From assembly GCA_947632515.1 (NCBI GenBank), contig CANRPO010000024.1, forward strand, positions 1 to 45,732: 45,732 nucleotides of DNA. The letters run 5' to 3'. The stretch's first letter is position 1. Each line of letters starts with the position of its first letter. The DNA is from an uncultured Lachnospiraceae bacterium. GTDB lineage: Bacteria; Bacillota; Clostridia; Lachnospirales; Lachnospiraceae. The notes under the pieces are model-generated. The model searched no databases. It saw only the letters and a list, made by a program, of their open reading frames with translations, and had not been told where the DNA came from. The translations under genes and the position numbers were made by a program. Positions 22,945-31,902 of the stretch are shown piece after piece.

Positions 22945-25941
22945 TTATGCCGCTACAGAAGTGATAAACGCCTTGGCGATCCTGTACAGATCCGCCGTCT
23001 CCGTCCGCGTATCCTGCGTTTGCCTTTCTCCTGCAAAATCTCCAACATTGCTCTCTCTGCTGTATACGATCCCGATACTTCCCGCTCTGAGCGGTTCCCC
23101 ATCCGTCTCTGTCCCCGCGAAGAGCGCCTCCTTCAAAGACTGCTCCTTCTCCTGCAGTCTGCGTGTGCCATCTTCGCTGTCACATGCGATATATCCGGAC
23201 ACGGTACGATCTTTCACATGGAACTGCGCCGTTACCCTACCGTATCCCTCGGCGTCCATGACGGCCGTTACCCTGCCGCCCTCGCCGCCGTGCAGAATCT
23301 TCAGGTTGATCGCCGTCCATTCGCCCCGGATCTCCACCGGGATCTGATAATTCTCCTCCCCGGCGAGACTGCCTGCCAGCGCAAGCTGCCTGCTGCAGCT
23401 CTGCAAGGTCCGAAGGTCAAGATAAGATGCGCTCTCCTCCCGGGCCTCCTCCAGCATCTCGGCAAAAGCGTTCCGCATGTCGTCGTAAGCCTCCGCCGCG
23501 CTGTCCTGATCCGTCAGCTTATCCAGAAGATGCGCCGCCGCATCCTTTACTTTATGTTTATCGGCTGATTTGTCAATATCATTCAGTTTCTTAAAGAGCG
23601 CTCTTCCATTTTTTCGAAGCTCCGCCGCGGCGGTAAGATGATTCGCGGTGACCGGCTGTCTGTAGGCAAGCAGCTCCCTTACCACCTCGTCTTCCACCTG
23701 GCTCAACTCGCGGTACTGCTGAATCTGTTCCTTCTGATAGGCCTGCTCCAGTTCTTCGTCTGTCATCATGCGATAGAACTCCTGCGCCATCTTCTCCTGC
23801 CGCGCCGCATCCTGCGCATCCGAGCCGTCCGCCGTCTGGCCGGAGAATCCGTTTGAGATCTGCTCGGTGATCGTCCTGTTCAGGGAAACGCCGTCCACCC
23901 CCTGGAAAGAATCGTCCACCGTGTAATCCATCCCCTGCTTTTTCGCGCTGCGCATGGCTGTCAGCAGATTATAAAAGGTAAACTGCGCACCTTCCGCGAA
24001 AAGGCTGCCCACCGCCGCATCGTCCGTCTTCTCAAGCTGACGGAACATACGGTAGATCCCAATGTACGCCTCCCGCTCCTGCTCGCTGATGCCGTGATTC
24101 TTCTCCAGCTTATACAGGAATCTGCTGAATTTCTCCCCATCGTCGGGAACCTCGGCCTCCACATCGTCAAGATAGCCGTTCAACTCCTCCACGGACATTT
24201 GCAGAGGATTCCTGCCCTCCCGGATCGCCCGCAGCGTGACCGCCGGCGTCATCCTGCGTATCGCATGACGCAGCTCCATATCGTATTTCTTCACGGCATC
24301 GATATTGTCGTCTGTAATATCCATGCTGTTATAGCCCAGAATGCGGACGGCCCTACGGTTCTCCTCGCTGGTCTCATATCCCATGTCGGCCAGTATGTCG
24401 TCCACATTGCGGAATGCCTTGCGGATGGAATCTCCCATATCCGCCCGAGGCGCCGTCATCAGCGTCTCGTAGGATTCCCTCGCGGCCTCATAGGCATTCT
24501 TCAGGGCCGTGCCATTCTCGTGTACACTGTCCAGCGTAAAGGGGTTTTCGTCCGATAAGTACCGGGCAAGAACCGCCGCCGGCAGATAGGGTATTTCGGC
24601 TGTCTTCTGTCTGGTCTGCTCATAGAGCTGCGCCTTGTCAGCCGCCGCAGCGCTGTCAGATTCTCTGAAGAGCGCCCGGTTCTGCTCCTCCTCGACCCGC
24701 TTAAGCGCCTCCACCAGATCCTCCATCTCGGCCGTATCTATGGAATAACCGCTCTCGATAAGCCTGCGATTTGCCTCCACCGTCATCATCAGCCTGACTT
24801 CTTCCAGCCGGCGTCTCGCGCTGATCTGCTCTGGCGTGCCGTCAGCGATCCCGTATCTGTCTATCTGCTCCTGCGCCTTTTTCAGGTTCCGCAGATTTAA
24901 CGTTTTTCCTTCCGCGACAGTCCAATCCACCGCCTCGTCGCTGATCTGCCCATAGGCCTCCGCATAGTCAAGCGCCTTGGCCAGATCGCTCCGCCCGTCC
25001 GCCAGATTCGCATCTCCCGCGCTTTTGCCGTCAGAGATCGCCGCCGCTATCGCCGCCAGAACCCGCTGCTCATCCTGAGGCAGCTCGATCTGCCGGATCT
25101 CATGCAGGCTGCTCACTGTCTCCGCCGTCAGCGGAATCCCCGATTCCACCAGCCACTTCGCCTCCTCGAGATTTTCGGCTGTGGCCTCCAGTCCGGCCTC
25201 CTCCAGCACTCTGGTCATCTGCGGTTCCAGCTGCTCCCAGTTGTACTCCTCCGCCTTCTTCGCGTAATAGCCTCCCGCATCCGACGCGAAATAGCCGTGA
25301 CTCTGTCTGCTGTCCGTCGTAGAGCTGTAACCCGCCAGATACAGACCGTCCACAGTCGGTTCCACACGGTTTTCCACCATATATCTGACTGTGCCGTCTT
25401 CCGGCGTCCGCAGCTCCATCGCCCTATCGCAGGCCTCCCTGGCATCTGTCACATTCTCTTTTGTGACGGGCACATCATACCTCTCAAACTGCCTGCACAG
25501 CTCTCTCGCAAAAGTCTCGCTCCCGGTGATCTCTTTAAGCGTCTCCTCGTCCAGATCATCCGTGTAGCCAACTATCTGCGTGCCGCCTTTCATCAGCTCC
25601 GCCTTGATCTTATCGACAATGGTAACAACCTCTTCGATCTCCATGTCGCCCGGACGATAGCCCTCCTGCTGCAGGCGCTTAAAATCTTCCTCCGACATAG
25701 TATTAGACATCACTGTCATATAGTCTCTCTGCGTGGCTACATCAATAAGCCCCGCATCCTGCATAACCTCTTCTGCGGTCTTTCCGTGACCTCCGTAAGC
25801 GTTGTTATCCATAACTGTGCCAGAAATGTCTAATGCGTAATCACTCATCCATCCCGTCCGGGACGTCCGGGTGTTCCTGTATGCGGTTGTTGCCCTGTCT
25901 ACATTCTGATTCGCGTTGGTGTGATCAAATGTAATCTTCAT
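22945..25941 (-). CDS. Very large DUF6240-like flagellar-locus protein with FliK-like C-terminus
   Basis: The 998-residue protein starts at the ATG at 25941 (TTGGAG 6 nt upstream). It has no membrane segment. Most of it is charged, helical and repetitive in pattern (LEEAGLEATAENLEEAKWLVESGIPLT-like units recurring around residues 165-260, 340-400 and 510-560). The end (about 860-960) has IPVEIRGEWTAINLKI, GRVTAVMDAEGYGRVTAQF and RTVSGYIACD, a pattern like the FliK/Flg_hook C-terminal domain. It lies 13 nt before flagellin. I connect it with DUF6240 proteins of flagellated Lachnospiraceae. A role in hook length or flagellin control is inference. Confidence 0.7.
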   Translation of the reverse strand: MKITFDHTNANQNVDRATTAYRNTRTSRTGWMSDYALDISGTVMDNNAYGGHGKTAEEVMQDAGLIDVATQRDYMTVMSNTMSEEDFKRLQQEGYRPGDMEIEEVVTIVDKIKAELMKGGTQIVGYTDDLDEETLKEITGSETFARELCRQFERYDVPVTKENVTDAREACDRAMELRTPEDGTVRYMVENRVEPTVDGLYLAGYSSTTDSRQSHGYFASDAGGYYAKKAEEYNWEQLEPQMTRVLEEAGLEATAENLEEAKWLVESGIPLTAETVSSLHEIRQIELPQDEQRVLAAIAAAISDGKSAGDANLADGRSDLAKALDYAEAYGQISDEAVDWTVAEGKTLNLRNLKKAQEQIDRYGIADGTPEQISARRRLEEVRLMMTVEANRRLIESGYSIDTAEMEDLVEALKRVEEEQNRALFRESDSAAAADKAQLYEQTRQKTAEIPYLPAAVLARYLSDENPFTLDSVHENGTALKNAYEAARESYETLMTAPRADMGDSIRKAFRNVDDILADMGYETSEENRRAVRILGYNSMDITDDNIDAVKKYDMELRHAIRRMTPAVTLRAIREGRNPLQMSVEELNGYLDDVEAEVPDDGEKFSRFLYKLEKNHGISEQEREAYIGIYRMFRQLEKTDDAAVGSLFAEGAQFTFYNLLTAMRSAKKQGMDYTVDDSFQGVDGVSLNRTITEQISNGFSGQTADGSDAQDAARQEKMAQEFYRMMTDEELEQAYQKEQIQQYRELSQVEDEVVRELLAYRQPVTANHLTAAAELRKNGRALFKKLNDIDKSADKHKVKDAAAHLLDKLTDQDSAAEAYDDMRNAFAEMLEEAREESASYLDLRTLQSCSRQLALAGSLAGEENYQIPVEIRGEWTAINLKILHGGEGGRVTAVMDAEGYGRVTAQFHVKDRTVSGYIACDSEDGTRRLQEKEQSLKEALFAGTETDGEPLRAGSIGIVYSRESNVGDFAGERQTQDTRTETADLYRIAKAFITSVAA

Positions 25942-25961
25942 ACAAATCTCCAATGTAGTTT

Positions 25962-25990
25962 ATAATAGATAAAAGGGCGAATGTTTTCCA
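25962..25990 (-). promoter_or_regulatory. Candidate sigma-A promoter before the flagellin unit
   Basis: Minus-strand TGGAAA (25985-25990) and TATTAT (25962-25967), 17-nt spacer. The -35 lies in the loop and arm of the glgB terminator. Start codon 20 nt downstream of the -10. An alternative sigma-28-like site lies just upstream. Confidence 0.35.
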
Positions 25991-26002
25991 CATTCACCCT
26001 TT
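25968..26002 (-). terminator. Rho-independent terminator after glgB
   Basis: AAAGGGTGAATGT (25990-26002) and ACATTCGCCCTTT (25972-25984), read on the minus strand, form a 13-bp stem with one G-T pair and a 5-nt loop, followed by TATCTATT. It begins 49 nt after the glgB stop. Confidence 0.85.
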
Positions 26003-26029
26003 ATTTCGGCATGGTTATGCACTTTCTTA
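26003..26029 (-). promoter_or_regulatory. Candidate sigma-28 promoter for the flagellin unit
   Basis: Minus-strand TAAG (26026-26029), 15-nt spacer, GCCGAAAT (26003-26010), close to the flagellar sigma consensus TAAA-N15-GCCGATAA. Initiation about 7 nt downstream would fall inside the glgB terminator arm, so the flagellar transcript would not contain the full hairpin. Confidence 0.4.
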
Positions 26030-26050
26030 ACCTCCGGGCGGCAGATTGCC

Positions 26051-27985
26051 CTAGAAAATAAACACTGCGGCAGTGTAGGGCGGCAAATCGAAAGAGATAT
26101 TGTAATCCTTGAAATTGCACACGCCTTTGACCGCGCTGATCTCCGCCGGGATCTCATGTCCGCTGCCGCCGAAACGTTTCTCATCGCTGTGGAACAGCAG
26201 CTTATATTTCTTTTTCTTCGGCACGCCGATCATATAGTTCTCCCACATCATGGGGGTCATATTGATCACGAACATAATATTGTTTCTGCCGGTCTTGTCT
26301 TTTCTGTAAAAGCTGTATACGCTGTGGTCGCAGTCGTCCGCGTTCAGCCACTCAAACCCGTCCCAGCTGTTGTCGATGGAGTACATGGCCGGGTACTTGC
26401 GGTAGAGATCCAGCAGCTCCCTGACGTACTCGTGCATACCCCTGTTCAGATCTTCGCCCAGGAGATACCAGTCCAGCTCTCTGGCCTCGCTCCACTCTCT
26501 CTCCTGCGCAAAATCCTGCCCCATGAAGAGAAGTTTCTTCCCCGCATGGCCAAACATGTATGTATAGCCCGCGCGCAGATTGGCATACTTATCCACGGGA
26601 TAGCCGGGCATCTTGTTGACCATCGAACACTTCAGATGCACCACCTCGTCGTGGGACAGCGGCAGGATATAATTCTCGCTGCTGTTGTAAGTCATGGCAA
26701 AGGTCATGCCGTAGTGATCGTTCTTGCGGAAGTACGGGTCCAGTTTCATGTAGTCGCAGAAGTCGTGCATCCAGCCCATGTTCCACTTAAAGCTGAACCC
26801 AAGCCCGTCGTCCTCCACTCTGGCCGTCACCTTGGGCCACGCCGTGGACTCCTCCGCTATCGTCAGAAAGCCCGGATAGGTGCCGAGAACTACGGAATTC
26901 AAATGTTTAAAGAACTCGATCGCCTCGAGATTTTCATTCCCGCCGTACTTATTCGGCACCCACTGGCCGTCGCGCTTGCCGTAATCCAGATAGAGCATGG
27001 ACGCCACCGCATCCACGCGGATGCCGTCGATATGATATTCCTTGAGCCAGAACAGCGCGTTGGCGATCAGGAAATTCTTGACCTCGGTCTTGCCGTAATT
27101 GAAAATCTTCGTTCCCCAGTCGGGATGCTCGCCGATCCTCGGATCGGGATGCTCGAAAATGCACTCTCCGTCAAATCTGCCGAGTCCATGCGCATCCGTA
27201 GCGAAGTGCGCGGGAACCCAATCCAGGATCACGCCGATCTTGTTGCGGTGCAGCGTGTTGACCAAGTACATAAAATCGTCGGGCGTGCCGTGTCTGGAGG
27301 TGGGCGCATAGTACCCGGTCACCTGATAACCCCAGGAACCGTCATACGGATACTCCGCGATCCCCATAAGCTCCACATGGGTGTACCGCATCTCCTTGAG
27401 ATACTCCACGATCCTGTCCGCAAATTCCCTGTAATTATAGAATCCGTCCGGCGTGCCGTCGGGATGTTTCATCCAGGAGCCGATATGACACTCATAGATC
27501 GCCACCGGCTCTTTCGTATAGTCTTTGCCGTTGCGGCTCGCCATCCACGCGCCGTCGGTCCATTTGAATTTGCTGATGTCATAGGTCTTGGAGGCGTTGC
27601 CGGGACGCAGCTCCGCATAGTTGGCGAAGGGATCGGCCTTGTACAGTTTCTCGCCCGAGGGCGTGTGGATCAGAAACTTGTACAGCTCATTCTCTCCCAC
27701 GCCGGGAATAAACAGCGTGTGAATGCCGGACGGCCCGATCTTCTGCATCATGTGCGTCTCCTCGTTCCAGCCGTTGAACGTGCCGATCACATGTACGCAC
27801 GCCGCGTTCGGCGCCCACACTGCAAAAAACATTCCCTTTTCGCCGTTTTCGACGGACGGATGCGCGCCCAATTTCTTGTAAATATCATAGTGTGCGCCCT
27901 GTCCGAACAGATACTGATCGTCCTCTGAGATAAATACCCGGCTTGTTTCCGCCTCTTTTGTCCTGCTCTCTTTTTTTGCTGCCAT
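26051..27985 (-). CDS. glgB: 1,4-alpha-glucan branching enzyme
   Basis: The 644-residue GH13 enzyme makes alpha-1,6 branches in glycogen. It starts at the ATG at 27985 with AGGGGG upstream. An N-terminal CBM48-like domain (FAVWAPNAACVHVIGTFNGW) precedes the catalytic barrel. Barrel motifs are GVILDWVPAHF, GIRVDAVASMLYLDYG (nucleophile Asp), TIAEESTAWPKV (acid/base Glu) and LPLSHDEVVH. The C-terminal beta domain ends DLPPYTAAVFIF. It lies 19 nt after the TPR/AAA-like gene, so it is the second gene of that unit. No other glycogen gene is in the window. Confidence 0.95.
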   Translation of the reverse strand: MAAKKESRTKEAETSRVFISEDDQYLFGQGAHYDIYKKLGAHPSVENGEKGMFFAVWAPNAACVHVIGTFNGWNEETHMMQKIGPSGIHTLFIPGVGENELYKFLIHTPSGEKLYKADPFANYAELRPGNASKTYDISKFKWTDGAWMASRNGKDYTKEPVAIYECHIGSWMKHPDGTPDGFYNYREFADRIVEYLKEMRYTHVELMGIAEYPYDGSWGYQVTGYYAPTSRHGTPDDFMYLVNTLHRNKIGVILDWVPAHFATDAHGLGRFDGECIFEHPDPRIGEHPDWGTKIFNYGKTEVKNFLIANALFWLKEYHIDGIRVDAVASMLYLDYGKRDGQWVPNKYGGNENLEAIEFFKHLNSVVLGTYPGFLTIAEESTAWPKVTARVEDDGLGFSFKWNMGWMHDFCDYMKLDPYFRKNDHYGMTFAMTYNSSENYILPLSHDEVVHLKCSMVNKMPGYPVDKYANLRAGYTYMFGHAGKKLLFMGQDFAQEREWSEARELDWYLLGEDLNRGMHEYVRELLDLYRKYPAMYSIDNSWDGFEWLNADDCDHSVYSFYRKDKTGRNNIMFVINMTPMMWENYMIGVPKKKKYKLLFHSDEKRFGGSGHEIPAEISAVKGVCNFKDYNISFDLPPYTAAVFIF

Positions 27986-28004
27986 AAGTGTCCCCCTCTT
28001 ACTT

Positions 28005-30761
28005 TTAATAGTGCATGAAATCTTTTTCACGCAGTATGATCATGTCCTCCTCATCATACCGCTTTGCCAACAAAATATCCATAAAATGTTTCGGCGTTTT
28101 CCTGTTCGCATAGTGGATCGCCTCGTCCACCAGCTCTCTGACCTCCGCCATGCTTACCTCGTGGTCGCTGGTCTGTCTGTCCGCGATGCGCGTGTGGAGC
28201 GCCAAAATCCCAAACTCGTCGATGGAATATTCCATCTCCTCCGCGTACTGTTTCGCGTATGCCACCAGCGCCTCGTCGTTGAGCGGTTCTATGTCAATGC
28301 GCAGATTAAAATTGTTGTTCAGCTCCGCGTGCTCCGCAAGCAGCTGGTTGATGTCCTGCTTTTTGTCGATCAAGATGAGCAGCAGCCCCATATTGTCCTT
28401 CTCTAGGAATTTCGTCATCTTGGAGATCGTAAAGGGTTTCAGGCGCGACGCTTTCTCAATGATGAGCGCGCCGTTGTCCAATCTGGCAAAAGTCTCCGCC
28501 ACATCTTTTTTGTTCAGGACATTGGCGGACACCTTCGCCACCTTGCCCGAGAAGTTGCCGTCGTTGTACTGCATCTCCTTGATCAAGGCCTTCGCCAGCG
28601 TCAGCGTGGTGATCTCCTCCTCGCCGGAAATGATCACATTGCCCGTGCAGGAGGCCAGACTCATATTATCCAGCGTATGTACAAGCTGACGCTTGGATTT
28701 GCGGTGATGCACGAACTGTCCGAAAAGCTCCTGCTCCTCCGCAGTCAGCTCGCGATCCTGCAGATTCTCCTCCGCAGTCTCCTCTTCCTGCGTTTCCGCT
28801 TTCTCCTCGCGCGGGTCCGCCGTCTGTCCGGCCGCATCCGGCAGCTCCTCCTCAGGTTCCTGTGCCGCGCTCTCCTCACCGGCAGGTTCCTCGATCTCTT
28901 CCAGCTCTTCCACGCCGTCGTCCGCCTCTTCCGCAGGCAGTTTCTTAGCGGCCGCGGCGCTCACCGCAAGCTGCTCGGCCTCGGACTTCACAACGTCCAG
29001 CGCGGAATTGATCTTCTCGTCGTCATCCGGCAGAATAACCTTCTTGATGGGATCTTTTTTCCCGGAATCCTTCATGATCGCCGCCACGAAAGCTCTCTCC
29101 AGCTCTTCCAGGAGGCCGTTCTTGGTCGCCTCGTCGAAGTCCGCGAAGAGATTGCCCGTGTGCGCCAGAATGCGCTGACGCACTTCCTCCATGCGCCGCT
29201 CCTGGCTGGTCCGTTTCATCTCTTCCCACTCCGCCATGATGTCGTCGATGCTGAGCTGCCCTGTGATCTGTTTCTCCACGCGGGCCGCCTCGGGCACCAC
29301 GAGACTGATCTGCCCATCGTACTCCTGCGACAGGAAATTGTCGAACCCGGAAGACTGCGCCGCGCGCCGCGCGCGTTCGCTCTCAGCGGCCGCGATCTCT
29401 TTCTGCGCCTCCTGTCTCATCTGCTCAACGATCTGCTGCGCATTGAACGAAGAGGTATCCTCCGCCGCGATCCAGGCGCCGATCTCCTTCAGCTCGTCGG
29501 TGCTCATCATCTTAGGCCGTTTCTCCTGCTCTGCGGGCGTTTCTGTTTTCGCCGGGCTCCGGCTCTCCGCCGCCGTCGTCCGGGATCTCTCCGGGAACTG
29601 CACGATGGAAGAGTCTTTCAGTTTTCTCTCCACCGCCTCGGGCGCGGGCAACTCCTCCGTCTCCTCTAAGAGCGGCGCGATCAGCGAGGCCGCCACGGCG
29701 TCTTCCTCTTCCTCGTCTTCGTCCTCCTCATCCTCTTCTGCACTCACGTCTTCGTCCGCACCCCCGCCGTACTGCTTTTTCTCCTCCGCCTCTTCCGCCA
29801 TGCTTTCGTCGTGCGGTTCTTCCTCCGCTGTCTCGGGCTCCGGTTCCGATCCGGTCTCAGGCTCGGGGAGCGGTTTCGCCTCAGACGTCTCCTGCGGCGC
29901 GTCCTCCTCCAGAATCTCTTTCATGCTCTCGGCCAGCGCCATCTGCAGATTGATCGTGTTGTACTGCCCCAGATCCATGGTCTTGACTTCCGGCAATTCC
30001 ATCGTCGGGGCGTCAGGGACTTCCTGCGTATCTCCGGCGTCCTCCGTGCGGCGGACCTGTCCCGCCACCAAAGTGTCATCCGACACATCATCCCCGTCCT
30101 CTTCCTCGTCGCTCTCAGGCTCCGGTGCGGGCTCTCCCGTCTCCCGCTCCTTCATCCACGCGTCATACTTAATCTGCTGGTCTTCGTTCAGCGGCTCGTG
30201 GAGCGCCTTCAGCTCCAGGGCCTTGATGACGTACTTGCCTTCTCCGAACCAGAGGAACATTTCGTCGCACTCCTCCACGCACTTGGTGGCAAGCCCGATC
30301 CTGTGGTACAGATACGCCAATTCGTAGGCCCACTTTTCTCTGTAATCCCGCTTTTTAAATTCTTCCAGAACTGCGATCCGCTCCTCCAAGCTGACGTCCT
30401 GCGCCTCGTACAGGCGGTACTGGAGGATATATCTGCCCGTATCCTTGGGAGCGATCTGCACGAACTCCTTGTAATATTCGATCGCCTGAACATACTCTTC
30501 CATCTTGATGGAAAGCTCGCACAGAGAATATACGATCAATCGTCCCGTCGGATGTTTCTCATAGGCGAGCAGCAGTATGTCTTTGCTCTCTTGGTATCTT
30601 CTGTTGATCTTATACAGATCGCTGATGGTGCAAAGCATCATAACGCTCTTGACTCTGCGCCAGTCGATCGTGTCGGCTATGCTGACGGCCTCCGCAAACT
30701 CCCCCTCCGAAATCAATGCCTTAATCTCGTCGGCGCGCACTTTATATTCATATTTATCCAC
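28005..30761 (-). CDS. TPR protein with acidic linker and degenerate AAA+ domain
   Basis: The protein is about 918 residues from the GTG at 30761, which has GAGGTGA 5 nt upstream; a GTG at 30770 overlaps that site. Residues 1 to about 200 are TPR-like helices (ALISEGEFAEAVSIADTI, YKEFVQIAPKDTGRY). About 205-400 is a very acidic, low-complexity linker. A helical part (about 420-580) and a second acidic stretch (about 620-680) follow. The last 230 residues resemble a CbxX/SpoVK-type AAA+ fold (GNVIISGEEEITTLTLAKAL, NGALIIEKASRL, MTKFLEKDNMGLLLILIDKK). The Walker A glycine-lysine signature is missing and Walker B is changed, so ATP hydrolysis is doubtful. It is co-transcribed with glgB. No function is known to me. 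Confidence 0.75.
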   Translation of the reverse strand: MDKYEYKVRADEIKALISEGEFAEAVSIADTIDWRRVKSVMMLCTISDLYKINRRYQESKDILLLAYEKHPTGRLIVYSLCELSIKMEEYVQAIEYYKEFVQIAPKDTGRYILQYRLYEAQDVSLEERIAVLEEFKKRDYREKWAYELAYLYHRIGLATKCVEECDEMFLWFGEGKYVIKALELKALHEPLNEDQQIKYDAWMKERETGEPAPEPESDEEEDGDDVSDDTLVAGQVRRTEDAGDTQEVPDAPTMELPEVKTMDLGQYNTINLQMALAESMKEILEEDAPQETSEAKPLPEPETGSEPEPETAEEEPHDESMAEEAEEKKQYGGGADEDVSAEEDEEDEDEEEEDAVAASLIAPLLEETEELPAPEAVERKLKDSSIVQFPERSRTTAAESRSPAKTETPAEQEKRPKMMSTDELKEIGAWIAAEDTSSFNAQQIVEQMRQEAQKEIAAAESERARRAAQSSGFDNFLSQEYDGQISLVVPEAARVEKQITGQLSIDDIMAEWEEMKRTSQERRMEEVRQRILAHTGNLFADFDEATKNGLLEELERAFVAAIMKDSGKKDPIKKVILPDDDEKINSALDVVKSEAEQLAVSAAAAKKLPAEEADDGVEELEEIEEPAGEESAAQEPEEELPDAAGQTADPREEKAETQEEETAEENLQDRELTAEEQELFGQFVHHRKSKRQLVHTLDNMSLASCTGNVIISGEEEITTLTLAKALIKEMQYNDGNFSGKVAKVSANVLNKKDVAETFARLDNGALIIEKASRLKPFTISKMTKFLEKDNMGLLLILIDKKQDINQLLAEHAELNNNFNLRIDIEPLNDEALVAYAKQYAEEMEYSIDEFGILALHTRIADRQTSDHEVSMAEVRELVDEAIHYANRKTPKHFMDILLAKRYDEEDMIILREKDFMHY

Positions 30762-30856
30762 GGTGATCACCTCATCACTGTATTTCCGCAGTTATTCGGC
30801 ATTTTACGCCTTATCGCCGCACTTTTTCCACATAGTAAGCCTATTTTCACTGTTTT

Positions 30857-30885
30857 AGTTTACCATAGCCTCTTGTTAATGTAAA
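30857..30885 (-). promoter_or_regulatory. Promoter of the TPR/AAA-like and glgB unit
   Basis: Minus-strand TTTACA (30880-30885), 17-nt spacer, TAAACT (30857-30862) preceded by TGG (extended -10). It lies about 95 nt before the start codon. Confidence 0.6.
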
Positions 30886-30895
30886 TAAAATAAAC

Positions 30896-30957
30896 GTAAA
30901 AATAGCATCTCCATTTGGAAAACTTTCTGTTAAAAATATACCAACATATGGAGATGC
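30896..30957 (-). terminator. Long-loop inverted repeat, possible terminator after ksgA
   Basis: GCATCTCCAT (minus strand, 30948-30957) pairs perfectly with ATGGAGATGC (30905-30914) across a 33-nt loop and is followed by TATTTTTAC. It lies about 46 nt after the ksgA stop. The large loop is unusual for an intrinsic terminator, but position and T-tract fit. Confidence 0.5.
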
Positions 30958-31003
30958 CAGAGCAATTCATTACACTATCTTGTATTTTTCATCCAAAAAA
31001 TGG

Positions 31004-31870
31004 TTAAGCGCGCGCCTCGTAAAGCCTGTCAGAAAGTTCGGCAAACTGTTCTAATGTCAACGTTTCTCCGCGCACTTGCGGTGAGAGCCCCATGGCGGCC
31101 AGAGCCTCCTCCGCCTGCCGTCTGTTCAAGCCCAGATCGCCGGCGTTCGCCAGCCCGTTGGCCAGCGTCTTCCTGCGCTGGTTAAAGGACGCCCGGATCA
31201 CGGCGAAAAGCCGGCTTTCATCCTTCACCTTTACCGGAGGCTCCTCATAGAGGCTCAGCCGGACCACCGTGCTGTCCACCTTCGGTTTCGGCATAAAACA
31301 TGCCGCGGGCGCCTTCGTGATGATCTCAGGCTTGGCGTAATACTGCACCGCCAGGGACAGCGCCCCATACTCCTTCGAGCCGGGGCCCACCTTCATGCGC
31401 TCCGCCACTTCCTTCTGCACCATGACCGTCACGCTCCTGACAGGCGCCCTGCTCTCCAACAGCGACATGATGATGGGCGTGGTGATATAATATGGAAGAT
31501 TCGCCACCACCTTCAACGGCTTTCCGCCGTTCTGCCGCGCGATCTCACCGACGTCCACCTTCAGAATATCCTCGTTGAGGACCGTTACATTCCCGTAGTC
31601 CGCCAAGGTCTCTGCGAGAATCGGCATCAGATTTTTGTCGATCTCCACCGCCACGACCCGGCCCGCCTTCTCCGCCAGCCGCTGCGTCATCGTACCGATG
31701 CCGGGACCGATCTCCAGAATGCAGTCATCCCGCGTAATATCCGCCGCCTCCACGATCTTGTCCAGTATGCTGTTGTCCACCAAAAAATTCTGCCCGTATT
31801 TTTTGCGGAAATCAAACTGATACTTCTGTATGATCTCGGCGGTATTTCTTCTATTTCCCAACGTCGCCAT
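31004..31870 (-). CDS. ksgA: 16S rRNA dimethyladenosine transferase
   Basis: The 288-residue enzyme (KsgA/RsmA) dimethylates the two adjacent adenines in the 3' hairpin of 16S rRNA, using S-adenosylmethionine. Motifs: YGQNFLVD near the N-terminus, SAM-binding EIGPGIGTMTQRLAEKA, VVAVEIDKNL, and catalytic NLPYYITTPI. A C-terminal helical domain has RASFNQRRKTLANGL. GGGAGG lies 5 nt upstream of the ATG. It follows the TatD-type gene by 32 nt, a pairing frequent in Firmicutes. Confidence 0.96.
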   Translation of the reverse strand: MATLGNRRNTAEIIQKYQFDFRKKYGQNFLVDNSILDKIVEAADITRDDCILEIGPGIGTMTQRLAEKAGRVVAVEIDKNLMPILAETLADYGNVTVLNEDILKVDVGEIARQNGGKPLKVVANLPYYITTPIIMSLLESRAPVRSVTVMVQKEVAERMKVGPGSKEYGALSLAVQYYAKPEIITKAPAACFMPKPKVDSTVVRLSLYEEPPVKVKDESRLFAVIRASFNQRRKTLANGLANAGDLGLNRRQAEEALAAMGLSPQVRGETLTLEQFAELSDRLYEARA

Positions 31871-31902
31871 GGAAACCTCCCGTGTCTGTCCGGCGTTCCG
31901 GA

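Noticed and set aside
30905..30957. Inverted repeat as the ends of a small mobile element
   Set aside because: No transposase or target duplication; only 53 bp long and placed where the ksgA terminator is expected.
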